Shown one piece after another: positions 1 to 12,527 of a stretch of DNA of 64,000 nt. Position 1 is the first letter of the stretch. The number at the start of each line of letters is the position of its first letter. The notes beneath the pieces were generated by a model, which saw nothing but the letters and a program-made list of their open reading frames with translations, did no database searches and was not told where the DNA came from. The DNA is from Lepidodermella squamata (lineage: Eukaryota > Gastrotricha). The position numbers and the translations under genes were made by a program. The stretch covers positions 1,922,001 to 1,986,000 of the forward strand of contig JBLDXI010000031.1 in the NCBI GenBank assembly GCA_047495785.1, given 5' to 3'.

Positions 1-773
1 TCGGCATTTATTATTTCTGTGTTACTGCAGTCTATAATTGCATATCACGCGAATATGTTTTTGAAATCCGAAAAACACTTCGCTAACATTCGCGTTTTTA
101 AAAATGCGATGTGCGCTCAGCTTGAAGCCTAGTTTTTGAATTAATAATTGCTCAAACAGCTAGATTCTTAGTAACTAACCGATTTTGATTTGACGCTCCA
201 CGTCAATTAGGCTTTATTCACTCTGAAAGAATGAATGTTTTAAATTTTCATTTTTTACGTGGATATCAGCTGTGCGTTTGTTTAACGGAAATTGCAGTAG
301 ACAGTAGGCACACACAAACAGGGTGCCCGAAATTGGCGCTTGGTTGTTCATTCATGAAGCTGGCCTACTTTGCGTAGCATGTCATTTGTTCTTTCATATT
401 TGAATTCATTTGCATTGTTACAGGAAGATTTCACTATAGATTAAGTTCTGAAAAAGATGCTCGAGGTTTCCGGATCGTGAACGTCATTTATGCTATTATT
501 TTATTTCAAGATGATCATCATTAATGGCCTTTTTTATTTCTACTCTCGATGAGTTAATTACAGACACGCGTGGCCGGAAGCTTTTTTCCCGCACATTTAA
601 CTCTTGCATTTTTAATTATGCATTCATTTAAAAAAGGCTATTGAAATGATTGACTGAACCGCTGGAATATAGAGAGTCTGAAACCTACAACCTCCTTCTG
701 CAACTATCGTGTGTGCGTGTTGTCACATCATTTACTGTCTTCGGTTGCTCAATCTACTAAAACGTGCTATTAA
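1..773. other. Upstream region of PACS, no gene seen
   Basis: AT-rich sequence with no conserved open frame that I can recognise. It presumably holds the promoter and 5' UTR of the PACS gene. A TAA codon lies directly before the PACS ATG in the same frame (771-773), so the coding region does not extend further upstream in this exon. Confidence 0.5.
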
Positions 774-3700
774 ATGGCGAGGGTGGAGACTTTTCGCGTC
801 TCGTTACCGCCGCCACCGCCCCATCACCATCAGCCGCAGCAGCAGCAGTTGGTTGGTGGCGGGGCGTATCTCGCCGACCCACTCGCGGTGCCTTCTGCGG
901 AGCAGCAGCAGCAAGTTCGACCGGCGAAAATGAAGTTTTCAGCGATTTGGGATGTGGAGAAGACGCCGACCAACTGCGTGCCAAGGTTCGTGTTTTTTGT
1001 TCGTCTATCCAAGCTCGTTACAGCAGCAGCGCGGCGGCGGCGGAAAATCAGTGCGCCCAGCTCGTTTATTGCGTTCGCCTAAGCAAACACGCTTTTTATC
1101 TATGCGCGTGTGTGCGTTACTGCATGGAGAGGCGAATAAGAGGAAGAAGCATGAGATGATGCTGCTACTGAGCAAACATGCCGCCGGCGGTTGCATTCGA
1201 TACCAGCGTCATTATTATACGCCGCGCGAGTTCGTTTATTTTTTTTATGCCGCGGCCGCCGTTAATATTTCACTTGCAAATTGGCGGCTGCTGCTGATGT
1301 GGCGTAATTCGATCAAGAGTCACGTTGATTCGCGCTTGTTAAATCGCAATCATGGCCGCCCGATGATAGACACGGTTTTTTCATTTGTGTTAATGTTGCA
1401 GACTGTGTCGGCTGAATGTTACGCGGCTCGAGCTGCGGCCAAGTGTGCTCCTGCCAGAACTACCTGCCACCGTTCTACTTGCCGTCAAAATACAGGTAAA
1501 AACTGAGAAAGAAAAGTCATAACGTAGATTTTAATGAAACTGAAAATTGAAGTCTTGGAAATGATTGGAATTAAATCAGGACGAGAATGAATCGGCTGTT
1601 CAAAGTCAATTTCATGTTTCTATAACGGCGAATTTGTGTATTTAATCTGCTAATTGAAAATAATCCATGGACATTTTTTTATTTCTACCTATCCTCATTT
1701 GAGAAATGACCGTGATTTCCGTTGTGCTGTAGGCTATTGATTAGAGAGCAAATATTTACGCGTGAATTTTTAACTGGTTCACGTGGAGGATAGTCGTTAA
1801 TTCTCGCTTACGGAGCCTCTGGAGCCTGGTTTTGAGCTGTATTTTGCACCTATGGGAATAAGTGTGGGAAAACGCGAGGTTCAGCCTCTGGGATTTCGCG
1901 TGCTGCATTAATTATTCATACTATTTTAGGATTTAAATAGACCCTATTTTTGCTTGCGTTGATCTCTGGTAAAACGGTTACTCTTGGACTTGTTTAACCT
2001 TGAAGTATTTCATGCTTTCATGATTGCCGTAGATCTAGGACTGGAAAGTTTCATACCAATACAATGAAACTGGTTCATTTTGTAAAGTTGACACGAAGCC
2101 TTTATTTTTTGTCGTAGTTGATGATTAAGCGGTGTTTATGCCTTCATTTACATGCAAATAATGAAAGAGTGAACAAAAAAACAACGACTGTTATGATAAG
2201 CGTGATAATGATGGATGGCACTCACGTGCGTCATTATTACCAACTGCTGGTTAGCCTTCAGCAGCTTGCCGTTTTCCCGCGATCGACTCGTGTTTTCGAG
2301 CACGTTTGGCGCGGGTAGAAAAGCCGCTTATATTTAAATGCGCCCCTCGACTGTTGTGCTCGTTCAGTTGTTTTTGGAGCCGAGCTGGCTGGTATGGCTG
2401 ATGCATTATTCATAATCGCAAAGTTGAGCAATATTGCAACTTGTTACCCCGATTCTGCTCAACTGCGAGCTAAAATTAGACACGCCTAAGACATGAATAT
2501 TTGATGAGCTTCCAACGCGGTGAATGTCTTGAGTAAATACAACCATTTTTCGAAGATGATGAAAATGCAATAACCAAAACGTGTTATTCTGTGTGTGGTC
2601 TCTAAATTCTCCGTGGCCTTGGATAGGAAACAAGTTTCATGATGTAAATTCATCCGCATGGTAGTATTTTTTCTGGCGATTCGCCTAATTGATTGCTTTT
2701 CTATGTCATTTAAAACGATTTATCGGCGTTTTTTCGTTATTAAATTGGCTTAAAATGCCTCATTTTTTGTGTATGTTATTGCGTATAGTTTTGATCGTAA
2801 TAACAATGAGAAAAAACAGGGTTATAACCAGTACACAAACGGAAATTGTTCTCCAGGGACACCACATCTATCTAATGTGTATATGTATTTGTAGGGCCGA
2901 CGGCGGACGCTGCGTTCGACGGAGATTGGCGTGCTGACGACGGCCAACTCGAGCGTCGAACTGAACATGGAATTCAGCCTCACGGTTTGTTCTGTTTTTT
3001 TGTTTTTCTTGGCTGTTTCATAGCCGCGTAGGTAGTACCTACCTAACCAGTAGGTACTAACGAGCACGAGTTGCGTGCTGTTAATTGCACTTGTTTGCGG
3101 ATTTCCTTCCGGCTTCACCACTATCGATCGATCGATGTGGAAAACAGTGTCAAACAACCAGCTGCTGCGTTTATTGAATAAATTGATACTAACTAACTAA
3201 CTGGCGTGAGGGCGGGCGGGAGGCGGTGGGAAAGCAATAAAAACCGCTGTATGACATGAACAACATGAAACAAAGCAGCAGCAGCGGGTTGAATTTCGGA
3301 AGCTGGCGTGGCGCTTCCGCAATTACTTGTTACCCGATGATAAGTATTCAAATTCGAACTCGTGAGCGTCACGCGCATTTCAAATTAACAGCAGCAGCAG
3401 CAGCAGCGCTATTTTGATCATCATCATCAATTTTCATGGTTGTAATAATAGTATAGCGTCTAATTGCAACGAGGCTCATTTCGTGACTGGGACAGATCAC
3501 CATCACCATTGCACGGATGAGCATGAATGATGTCGCGAAATTGAGAGCACCAAGTGTTGTTTGCAGATATGGATTATAATCATATGGTCTTATAATAGCT
3601 CGAAAGACGCGTGTAGCACAATGTTTTAGTCGTAGTAAGATCTCGACACGAGTTTGTTGTGATCATCATGATACGGCTTCATGATAATTTAGACAATAAT

Positions 3701-6700
3701 AGCATTTTTGAAAATAAACTTAGCAAATAATGAAAAGGAAGAGCAAAGGCTATGCGCTATAATAGGTATCATGATCATTTGCTGTGTGAAATTTCACGAA
3801 AACGCGACTAAATGAATGGAGATAAAAATGCAAGCGAATACAACAAAAATGCTGCTAATTATTATTTGAGCTTGAAGAGATTAATGCTGAAATATTTCGA
3901 TTCCGAACCGCGAAATCGGCTCGATTTGCTACTAAAATTCAAGATGAGCAATTGATGAATGTGCGTTTTCTGTTCAATAGTATCCGCATTTTCTGAAGCG
4001 GTCGAACCACATTGAAGTGATGCTGCAGCGGAAGAAGCACTACAAGAACCGGACGATCCCGGGCTACAAGACCCTTGCGATGGCCCGCCTCGACATGAAC
4101 GAAGTGCTGCAGCGGCCGATGGTCGCCTCGACATCGGCCGACAGTGCCAACTACCCGAGCGGCGGCGATGCGATGGACGCGATGACGGTGCTCGAGCTGT
4201 GCGCGCCTCTGCCTTCGTCGTCGTCCTCCACAGCCGAGCAGCAGCAGCAGCAGAGTGCGATTCTCGGCGGCGGCGAGGACCCGTACTACAACTACCAGCA
4301 GCAGCACGAGAACCGCGTGGTCGTCGCAGCGTTGCGGCTCACCTCCGCGTCGGAGCCGCTGCCCAAGTGCCCGTTCGCGGCCGGCGGCGGCAAATCCGAC
4401 GACGACGTGTCGTCGGGAGTCGACGACATCGGCGGCGCCGCGGCCACCGACTCGGACGATGTGCTAGGTATGCGCTTTTTCTAATATTCCAAGTCGTCCG
4501 TATGGTTCGAGAAGGGTTCGAGAGAAAGTTCGAACAAATTAATAGTTTGGCTGTTTAGTACATTTTCAAATCAGCGTTTTTTAAATGCTTGTATCTTTGT
4601 TTTGTTTCAGGTGACGACAGCCGGGAAGGTCGGCGGCGGCATCACCACCGCCACGACGGCAGCGACCTCGCGGCTTCGGCATCTGGTGGCGGTGGCGGTG
4701 GCGGTGGCAGCGGCAAGTCGGCGAAGAAGAACTTCAAGTCGATGGCGCTGGGCCAGCAGACGAAGCTGAAACAGAAGATCGTGTCGTTGCTGAAGCGCAT
4801 GAAGGTGTCTGGCGGCGGGGCTTCGAGCCGCGGCGTTGTCTCCCCACCCGCTTCGACTAAGCAGATGCACGGCGGAGGAGGAGATGGCGGCGGCGACCCG
4901 TCATCGGGAGCGGGTGACGACCTGGAAGCAGGCGCTGCCGGCAGTCGAGGCGGCGGGCTGAAGGCGAGACGCGCGTCGTTCCCGCCCCACGGCAGCGTCA
5001 GTGGTGGGATGGAGCAGTCACTGGAGGAACTCGAGGCCGAGATCGAGAACTGGGCGCCGGTGTCGGACGACGACGGGGGCGCGTCGGACGCGGACGGCGT
5101 GTCGCTGGCGGTGACGGTGCAGCCGGCCGAGACGACGCCGAAGCCGTCGCTGCGGCCGTTCTTCTTCTCGGAACTGCGGCTGTCCAGCGAGCAGTTGCCG
5201 CTGCTCATCGAGACGACGACGCCGAAGCAGATGCAGATGATGCAACAGCCGCAACCACCGCAGCCCGGTATGAACAGCAACAGCAGCAACAACGTATCGC
5301 CACCGCCGCCCGGTTCGCCCACCCGCCAGCCGGCTGATTCGATGAAAACCGATGAAAACCGTATGGCAGCGAATGCGCGGTCCAAGACCGCCGCCGAAAT
5401 CAGCATCAGCCAGTCATCGGCGTCTGCGATGGCAACTCTGGCGAACTTGGCGCTGTCACCCGGCATCCAGCTCGAACACATCTTTCAGACAAGCACGGAC
5501 ATGCCTAGTCACGTCGTGCTGCTCTTCGACCCTTCGCCAGCTAATGTAAGCTGAATCATTCTTAGATCGTTCTTTAGTCCCAATTCGTACAAGTTTTACA
5601 CGCCGTAGTTTAGGTTTTGCATCATCTAGCTAATAACCGGGCGATTCGCTAATTAATACCATCTTTGAATTTACTGACATTTTTGATGAGCAAAAACTTC
5701 ACATTCTGATTTTTGATTATTAAAAAGGGAGCCTCTTTTCTTGTTTTTGAATTTGCCCACATTTCATTTATACATTTCCTTCATTTGAAAATTGGCGATT
5801 TTCGCATGATTTTCAATTTGATTGAGGCAAAATTAATTCAGCATTTTTATCATAATTATTAATTCATCGGAATGAATTTTTCACAGCTCGCCCGGCTGTG
5901 TGCGTGCCTGCCCGACGGCCTCAACGTGGTGTGCGCGTCGAACCTCGGCGACGTCGACGTGTTCTTCGCCGAAATCGCGCGGCTGCTGGCGGCCCGGTGC
6001 CAGGCGCCGAGCAAGTGCGGCGCCGCGCTGCCCTACCTGAAACTGGTGGTGTGCGGCGGGTCGGACGCGTTCTTCGCCGCCGCGAGCCGCGCCTTCGTCG
6101 AGCGCTTCTCTGCGCGCCTGCCCGACGCGGCGTCGCACGTGCGCCTGCTGCCGCTGTGCCTCGGCCCGCCCTCCGTCGCCATCACGGCGCTGCTCGGCGC
6201 CGTGTCGTACGCGTACCGCGCCTTCGTCGACGCGGCCGACGCGGCGGCGCTGCTGCGCGAACTCACGGACGTGCTGCTGGCGACGACGCTGCACCACCGA
6301 CACCTCGACGTGCTGCCGCTGCCCGTCGGCGAGGTCCTGCTCACGATCCGCGGCGACAAGTCGAGCGAGCAGCGCGGCAGTCGCCAGGTCGTGCTGCCTT
6401 TCATCTGCGACGTGCAGATCAACGTCATGCGCGTGTCTTCAACATCTTCAACGTCTTCGTCCTCTGCAGCTATGATGATGTCGAATTCGATGGTGGTGAG
6501 CGGCGGCGGCGATAGCAAATCAGCAGCAGCAGCTTTGAATCCGGTGCAATCTACTTCTGCAAGTGCCAATACGCTACTATTGAATCGATCTACGACTACT
6601 ACGAGTACGAGTACTACTGCGACTGCGACTAGTGCAGTCGAGCAACAAGACGCCCTACCTAATGCAGGTTTGTCAACTTATTACAATAAGTGCAATTTCA

Positions 6701-9700
6701 CTCTCGTTTTCTCGAATGGCTTTCTCATTGCGCGCATGTTTGGCCATTTTTTAGTTGTTGAAAAGCGAAATGACTCGGGATTTATGCTCTGTGTTCATTA
6801 TAACGGAAAAGTTGGGAATACTAACAAAATATAGAAAATAATTTGCGCGATAGGTACTTATTTCTGTTTGATTCAACGGAAAACAACTGTGAAAAATTCT
6901 GAAATATGTAAAGCTTGAGATTTAGTTGGCATGTGGCCAGTTGGTGCCAAAAAATTATCGAAATGAAAGGTTTTGCTCAACGTTCTCCAGTTGAAGTAAT
7001 GAAAAAAATAGCTGGAAATTCGAGTTTTCAATCAGGAAAATCTAGAAAAGGCTGAAATGTCAAATTTTTGAAAAATAAATCCCCTCATTTATGGGACCTG
7101 AAATTAGATTGTTCAAGTTCAATTCAGCAATGATTTTACTGCAATGTGAGGATTTTCGGCCTTTAATAATTAGATCTCGAGTCATTTCTCATCCTTTAGT
7201 GATTAATCGATAGAAATCGCATGCTAGGATTTTGAATGCCATGATGTAAGTATTCTTACAAACATTTTTGTTTTGTTTGCTGTTTGATTAACAACATCGA
7301 TGCGATCGACGATCAGGCGGTCAGCAGTCGTCGAATTTCGACACCGTGCCATTGTCGATATCGGCTACTGGTGAAGATGGGGCAGCAGCAGCAGGTGTAG
7401 TCAACTCGAGTTCCGGCTCGCCTCCGCACTCCAGCACCACCAGCACCACCAGCAACAACAACAACAACAACAACACCGCATCGACAGCAGGTCAGTTTTG
7501 CAACGAAATTGCCTTAATAACCGCATGGTAGATGCACTAGCTAGACCGCATGTTTAAGTTGTTGAAGTCTTTAGTGTTTAGTCGACTTGGAAAAAATGGC
7601 AATTTGACAGTGAAAATAATCTTGAAATTGAGTGGAATTTTGCTGTCAAATCGCCATTTTCTAGTAGTGTTTTAACGTTGTATTCAATGTTTTTGTGTGG
7701 TGTTTTCTGATGGTGTTTTACGGCCTCGTTTGAATGCATGAAGGCGGCGGTCGAGACATGAGAAAAAAGCTATTTCATGTGAATGTCGACGACAACAATG
7801 ACAACAATGATGATGACGGCGGCAGCGATGAAGTTGTTGGCTGTTCATCGCTGAAACACCTCGGCGATCCAAGTTCGTGTGGTTGTTGCCAAGCAACCAA
7901 AATGCTTTTCTTGGGCTTACCTTTTTTCCGAAATTTGTCTGTGTCTATTTTCACGATTTTCGAATTCATCATCATTCATGTGTTTGTGTGTATTTGTTTT
8001 TTTGTCGTCTCGTTTCTCCTACCCACTACTACTACTCCTGGTATCGTGTCGTCTCTGATTAAATGCGCATAACAGTCGCGCGTCTGCTCGACCGACTGTC
8101 ATCGCCAGGTATTGTTCATGTTGTTGATGTTGCTGTTGCTGTTATTGGTAGACGCCCACCCAACTATTCCATCCAACCATCCAACCAACCCATTATACCG
8201 CCTACCTATATGCTCTGTACCTGTGTATATAATTTCGCCACCGATTTCAGAGCCTTGGGATGCAAAACTACTGTTGCTTATCCATTCTGTTTACATTTCA
8301 TTTCTCGAACCTGCCTGTTTGATTCAGTTGGTATAGAGACCTATATCTCCATATTATACCGGAAAGAAACAACCCCAGCTGTTGCTAAAACCTCGTGAAT
8401 AACTGCATAGCTTTTGGTCTTTATTTCAAATTCTAAAAATTCTAAAATTGCTTGAGGCTTTTGAAACAAAAGACAAGATTAGGGCAGCTTCGTCGTTCTG
8501 CCCTTTTGTCGAGTCAATCAAGAGAAGAGCGTGAGAAGAAGCGCAGCGAATAAGCTTTCATTGAGTTGAAAATCCGCGCCAACTATGCTTCTAATAATCA
8601 TCAACCCGTTTCAATAACAAAACTGCTCTTTTTTTGCTTGAATTTCGTTGCAATTTCGACTGATTATTTTTGTTGCATTTTCAGGTCCGCACAACGCGTT
8701 GTCGACGCCATTCTCCTCGCTGCCGCCCGCAGCCGCCGCCTCGACAGCCACGAGTTCGGTGATGCCGAGCCCGGACGTCGTCGCAGCTTCGGCGGCGACG
8801 GCTGCGTCCATGTCGACATCGTCGTCGTCGGGCGCGTTCGACGTCAACGTCGACTACTGGCTCGAAGCCGGCAGTAGCAATTCTGCAGCTGCTGCTGGGG
8901 CGAATGCAAGCAGTGGCTCGAGCAGTGTCATGTCTTCTGCGTCGGTCATGTCCTCGTCCGGCCTCAACAACGGCGGCGTGGGCGCTACATCGGTGGGTGC
9001 AGCTGGTTTCATGGCGATGGGCCCCGTCGTACCCGCGTCTGCTTCAGCCGCTGCTGCTTCATCATCATTGTCATCGGCGTCTAACAGCAGCCAACTGCAA
9101 CAACTGCAACAACAGTCGAAGCAAGACGCAGCGCAGATGACTGGCAGCGGCAGCAGCAGCAGCGGTGGCAAGACGTACAACGTGAAGGGCTCGTACCGGC
9201 AGATGGTGGTGACGCGCTCGCTGGCGGTGAACCCGGAGACGGGCGCCTCCACGCTCCTGCCCGCCTCCATGACCATGATCATGAGTGCGCGCGATAAAAA
9301 GATCAAAAGTAAGTCAAACACATCTGTCGATCCGATTTCTCGCCACTTCTAAGACTTTTCTGGTGCCATGGAATTCTCAAATTTATCACAATTGAAATCA
9401 CTCGCCTTCAAAAGCCTGAATATATCCGAAAAATTATGAATAATCGCGAAAATTTGGCCATTATTCTTACTTTGAAGCAAAATGAAGCAAAATTTGATTT
9501 GTTCTCTTTCAGAAATTTGGATGACTCGCAAATCTCGCGACTCGCTGGGCGCCGGCGCCAGCAGTGTTGCGGATACGAAAGTCGTCGAGGGCATAAACCG
9601 GCTCGTCTGCACCGTCAAATCGTCATCGTCCGGTCACAAAGTTGTCGGTATGTAAAATTTGGCTAAATTTAGGCAAATAAAATTGTTGAAAAAATGCTTG

Positions 9701-9846
9701 ATTTCTCGTACGCAGTATCAGTCGACGGTGTCGAGTTCACGGGCGTCAAGTTTTTCCAGATTTCGCCGGCGTGGCACAGCCACGTCAAGTCGCTGCCGAT
9801 TTTCACGCCCTCGTCGTCCGCCGCCTCCCACCAGTCCTTGTGCTGA
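774..9846 (+). CDS. PACS: PACS (phosphofurin acidic cluster sorting protein), 10 exons
   Basis: Exons 774-985, 1402-1495, 2895-2984, 3981-4467, 4611-5545, 5887-6667, 7317-7490, 8685-9308, 9513-9647 and 9716-9846 join in phase to 1,220 codons plus TGA. PACS proteins are cytosolic adaptors that link acidic-cluster motifs in cargo such as furin to AP-1/coat machinery and direct TGN/endosome and ER-mitochondria traffic. The N-terminal cargo-binding (FBR) region starts near residue 52 ([18 protein letters not shown]) and runs through [10 protein letters not shown] and YPHFLKR to [17 protein letters not shown]. Exon 5 holds a basic stretch ([14 protein letters not shown]) and acidic Ser-rich linkers. 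The conserved C-terminal domain begins at residue 607 and ends with the [13 protein letters not shown] block. Low-complexity Ser/Gly/Asn inserts make it longer than human PACS1 (about 960 residues). An in-frame TAA abuts the start ATG. Invertebrates usually have one PACS gene. Confidence 0.9.
7588..7663. ncRNA. Hairpin in PACS intron 7, miRNA-precursor-like
   Basis: AAAATGGCAATTTGACAG (7593-7610) and CTGTCAAATCGCCATTTT (7643-7660) are reverse complements with one mismatch in 18. Pairing extends with small bulges into the flanking A/T bases, and the loop is about 32 nt. Arm length and loop size fit a miRNA precursor. The strand is unknown because an inverted repeat folds on either strand, and expression is not shown. 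It could equally be a MITE remnant. Confidence 0.3.
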
Positions 9847-11474
9847 TTGATCACGAACTACTACTGTTTTACTCTCCATCCCTCGATCGCTCGACTGCGA
9901 ATTTCTTCGACTCGCTCTCGCTCTCTCGATCACGTGCTGCTTCTTTCCGTTTTTATACTCGTGCTTAACGCATCTATATACCTATACTTACTTATGAAAC
10001 TCTCAGTGTCGCGCGCTTCTTCTGAAATTCAGTTTTTGCTGGTTTTTTTTATTTTTATTTCGCTGCTCGACACGTCGCCGCACTGCGATAGTGTAGTAAT
10101 GAATGGGTAGTGCTTTTTACGAAATGGAGGCGCGTTCGTCTTTGAAATCACAAATCAAGCTATGAAATGCGATGTTTTGGTGCTTTAATTTTTCTGCGTC
10201 TCGAGATGCCTAAACCATATTATTACTTCTATTATGTATTGCTGTAATAATCATGAATAAAACTATTCGTGATGATTATTCGCTTCATCTTCTTCTTCTT
10301 CGACTAGTACCTACTGCATTTGCTTTCTCACTTGCAATTTTTCGATGACTTCATCTGATGACTTATTAAATTCTTGTTCTTCTTGCAATGCTGGCTGCCG
10401 TTTCTTGTGCTGTTTTTCGCGCTTTATTATTTAAACGAACGACTACGAGTAGCTGCTTTTAGCTCTAATTTATCACACACACACAACCACTTGAAACTTG
10501 TCTTCCGCAATCATCATCATCAATACCATTAGCAGCTACCTTCATCACCGTGGTGGTGGATGGAAATTGCTACTATTCAACAACTGATACTCGAGAGAGC
10601 GCGATTTCAAAGCGCGATGGTCCTCGCCGCCCATCCCAGGTTGCGGCCCTGCTCGGTGAAACTCGGTGAAATGCCGTGGCTGTGTCACCTGATGGGCGCG
10701 AAAGTATTTGCTGCCTCGACTCGTTGTAGCATAATCATCATCATCATCGTTTATTCGGTAGTATTATTTCACGTGCATCACTCTTGATATTACTTACACT
10801 CTACTTATTCAATGTTATCATTGCTGCTACTATTACCTATTATCATTTGTATTATTATTATTATTACTGTTTCTCAAGTTATTGTTGTCGTGATGTGAGC
10901 AGCTGGCGCTTTTTTCGTTTTGTGTTGCGACGGCAGCAGAACAAAAACAAACAGATTATTATTGATTGATGATTTTTGAATTATTCAATTCGCTATTATA
11001 AAATGACTCGATTTATGATTTTCATACGAATAAACAAAGCAAATTTCTTTTCATCTGCCCCGACTTTTTCCAAGAGATAACTGATTAGTGAGCTTCAATG
11101 AGTTGATAGCTTCCCTAACTTACACAAGATCGCGTCAGAAGAAGCTCATGTTGTATTGGCAGGAAGACATAGGTACCTATTGCAGATTGCAATTCCTAAC
11201 TGAAGACCGAAATTGGATTCTAATTAATTTAAATTTAGAGGTTTCGAAACTGGCTTCAATGTCTACATTTCTTCATTTACTTCCGCACACATGAAAGCGT
11301 TATTCGAGGCGAAAAATAATGCGGAAGAACAGGATTTCTAATTTTTGCAGGTTTCATCTCGCCTTCCTCTGATTTCATGTTCCATCACAATCCCGTAAAA
11401 AGAAGAGTTAGGTGGAACAAGCTATTCATTTATTTTCATTCAATATAATAGAAAATACTAATCACAACAAGAAT
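9847..11474. other. PACS 3' flank and convergent spacer to TRMT61A
   Basis: PACS (+) and TRMT61A (-) converge here. The stretch holds the presumed PACS 3' UTR, AT-rich sequence and short microsatellites: ATC/TTC runs near 10285-10310 and 10735-10750, and a TTA-rich run near 10845-10865. I see no conserved coding frame or RNA gene. Confidence 0.5.
11429..11434 (-). promoter_or_regulatory. Polyadenylation signal of TRMT61A
   Basis: TTTATT on the plus strand reads AATAAA on the minus strand, about 40 nt beyond the TRMT61A stop codon. Confidence 0.5.
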
Positions 11475-12527
11475 TCACTGCGGCTCACCGCCTCCGCCGC
11501 CTTGATACAGCGTGCCGAATAGCAAATAACCGGTGTGACCAGGAGTCGGCGTCAACGGGTATACACACAGCGGCGTTGAAGAAATCGACCCAGAATTAGC
11601 GTCCAACTTCGTCGGTTCCTCAGAATCAGAACCGCTGCCGTTTTCCGACCCTGATTCCTCTTTGTCGAGTTTGGCTTTCTTCGAAGCCGGTCCAACACGG
11701 GCGGTGAACTCACGGGATTTAACGAAAGACTCGCGGGTGAGGGGCACGTCAGGCGTTTTGAATTCCTTCACAGTGTATCGCTGCTGGATGCACTCGAGGC
11801 AGCGCACGTCTGCAAAGCCCTGTTCGCGCATCGATGTTGCAGTCTGCTGGATCTGTTCGATGCACGGACTGAACACGCACAGTTTGCCACCTGGCACAAG
11901 TTTGCGCACCGCATGTTCCACTGCCTTCCACGGCGATGGCAAATCGAGAAACACAGCGTCTACTTGGAAGTTGTTATCCTCATCAGATCCAGCTATAATG
12001 AAGCCATCCGCGCAAACATCGCGATGGTGCGCTGTCACTAGCTCTTTCGGGTAGTTGTGCTCGCGGAACTCGCCTTCCGCCAGCTTCGAACGCTGCTCGT
12101 GGAAATCGAACGTGTACAGATGGCCAGATGGGGCGATCGTACGTATGATTGCGTGCGACAAACTGCCCGAGCCGGTTCCAGCTTCAATCACGCGGCAGCC
12201 AGGTCGCAAGTCCAAATTGAAAATAATCAGCGATATATCAGGCGTGTAGATGATCTGAGTGCGGTGCAGTAGAGATGATGTCCAAAGTTCTGGGGTCGGA
12301 CTAAGTGCATGCACGTAACCCCTTGCGCAGTTGTATTTGCAACCAAACTGCAGTTTGTCAATGAAGTCATTGTGACGAATAGCGCCGTACTTGGTCTGCA
12401 CCACAACTCCGCGTTTCATCGTTTGCTTCTGCAGCTTGAATGATCCAAGAGCGAATATAACCGTATCTCCTTCTCGAATGACACCACCAGAGTGATGGAA
12501 CATTTTTTTGGCTACCGGAGGCTGCAT
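11475..12527 (-). CDS. TRMT61A: tRNA (adenine-58-N1)-methyltransferase catalytic subunit
   Basis: A single uninterrupted exon of 350 codons. TRMT61A/Trm61 (GCD14) with TRMT6 forms the nuclear m1A58 methyltransferase that modifies the T-loop of tRNAs, including initiator tRNA-Met. Visible features are the N-terminal barrel (REGDTVIFALGSF, residues 18-30), the conserved SPTPELWTSSLLHRTQIIY segment (76-94), SAM-binding motif I EAGTGSGSLSHAI (115-127), and LDLPSPW (194-200), whose Asp195 matches the catalytic aspartate. SPCIEQIQQT and the C-terminal GHTGYLLFGTL are family hallmarks. An acidic Lys/Ser-rich insert near residues 280-310 and a Gly-rich tail make it longer than human TRMT61A (289). 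Met1 and Met9 are both possible starts. It is divergently arranged with ABCE1. Confidence 0.95.
   Translation of the reverse strand: MQPPVAKKMFHHSGGVIREGDTVIFALGSFKLQKQTMKRGVVVQTKYGAIRHNDFIDKLQFGCKYNCARGYVHALSPTPELWTSSLLHRTQIIYTPDISLIIFNLDLRPGCRVIEAGTGSGSLSHAIIRTIAPSGHLYTFDFHEQRSKLAEGEFREHNYPKELVTAHHRDVCADGFIIAGSDEDNNFQVDAVFLDLPSPWKAVEHAVRKLVPGGKLCVFSPCIEQIQQTATSMREQGFADVRCLECIQQRYTVKEFKTPDVPLTRESFVKSREFTARVGPASKKAKLDKEESGSENGSGSDSEEPTKLDANSGSISSTPLCVYPLTPTPGHTGYLLFGTLYQGGGGGEPQ

Noticed and set aside
952-1506. 184-codon plus-strand frame spanning PACS exons 1 and 2
   Set aside because: It reads through an intron out of the conserved frame. The exons joined in the PACS frame match the family, this one does not.
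4642-5481. 279-codon open frame on the minus strand
   Set aside because: Antisense shadow of PACS exon 5. GC-rich third positions suppress stop codons on the opposite strand. Its product is low-complexity Pro/Ser/Cys with no domain.
7734-8072. Possible extra PACS exon with Asp/Asn-rich sequence ([14 protein letters not shown])
   Set aside because: No splice acceptor before it in the right phase and no match to the family. The direct join 7490 to 8685 keeps the frame.
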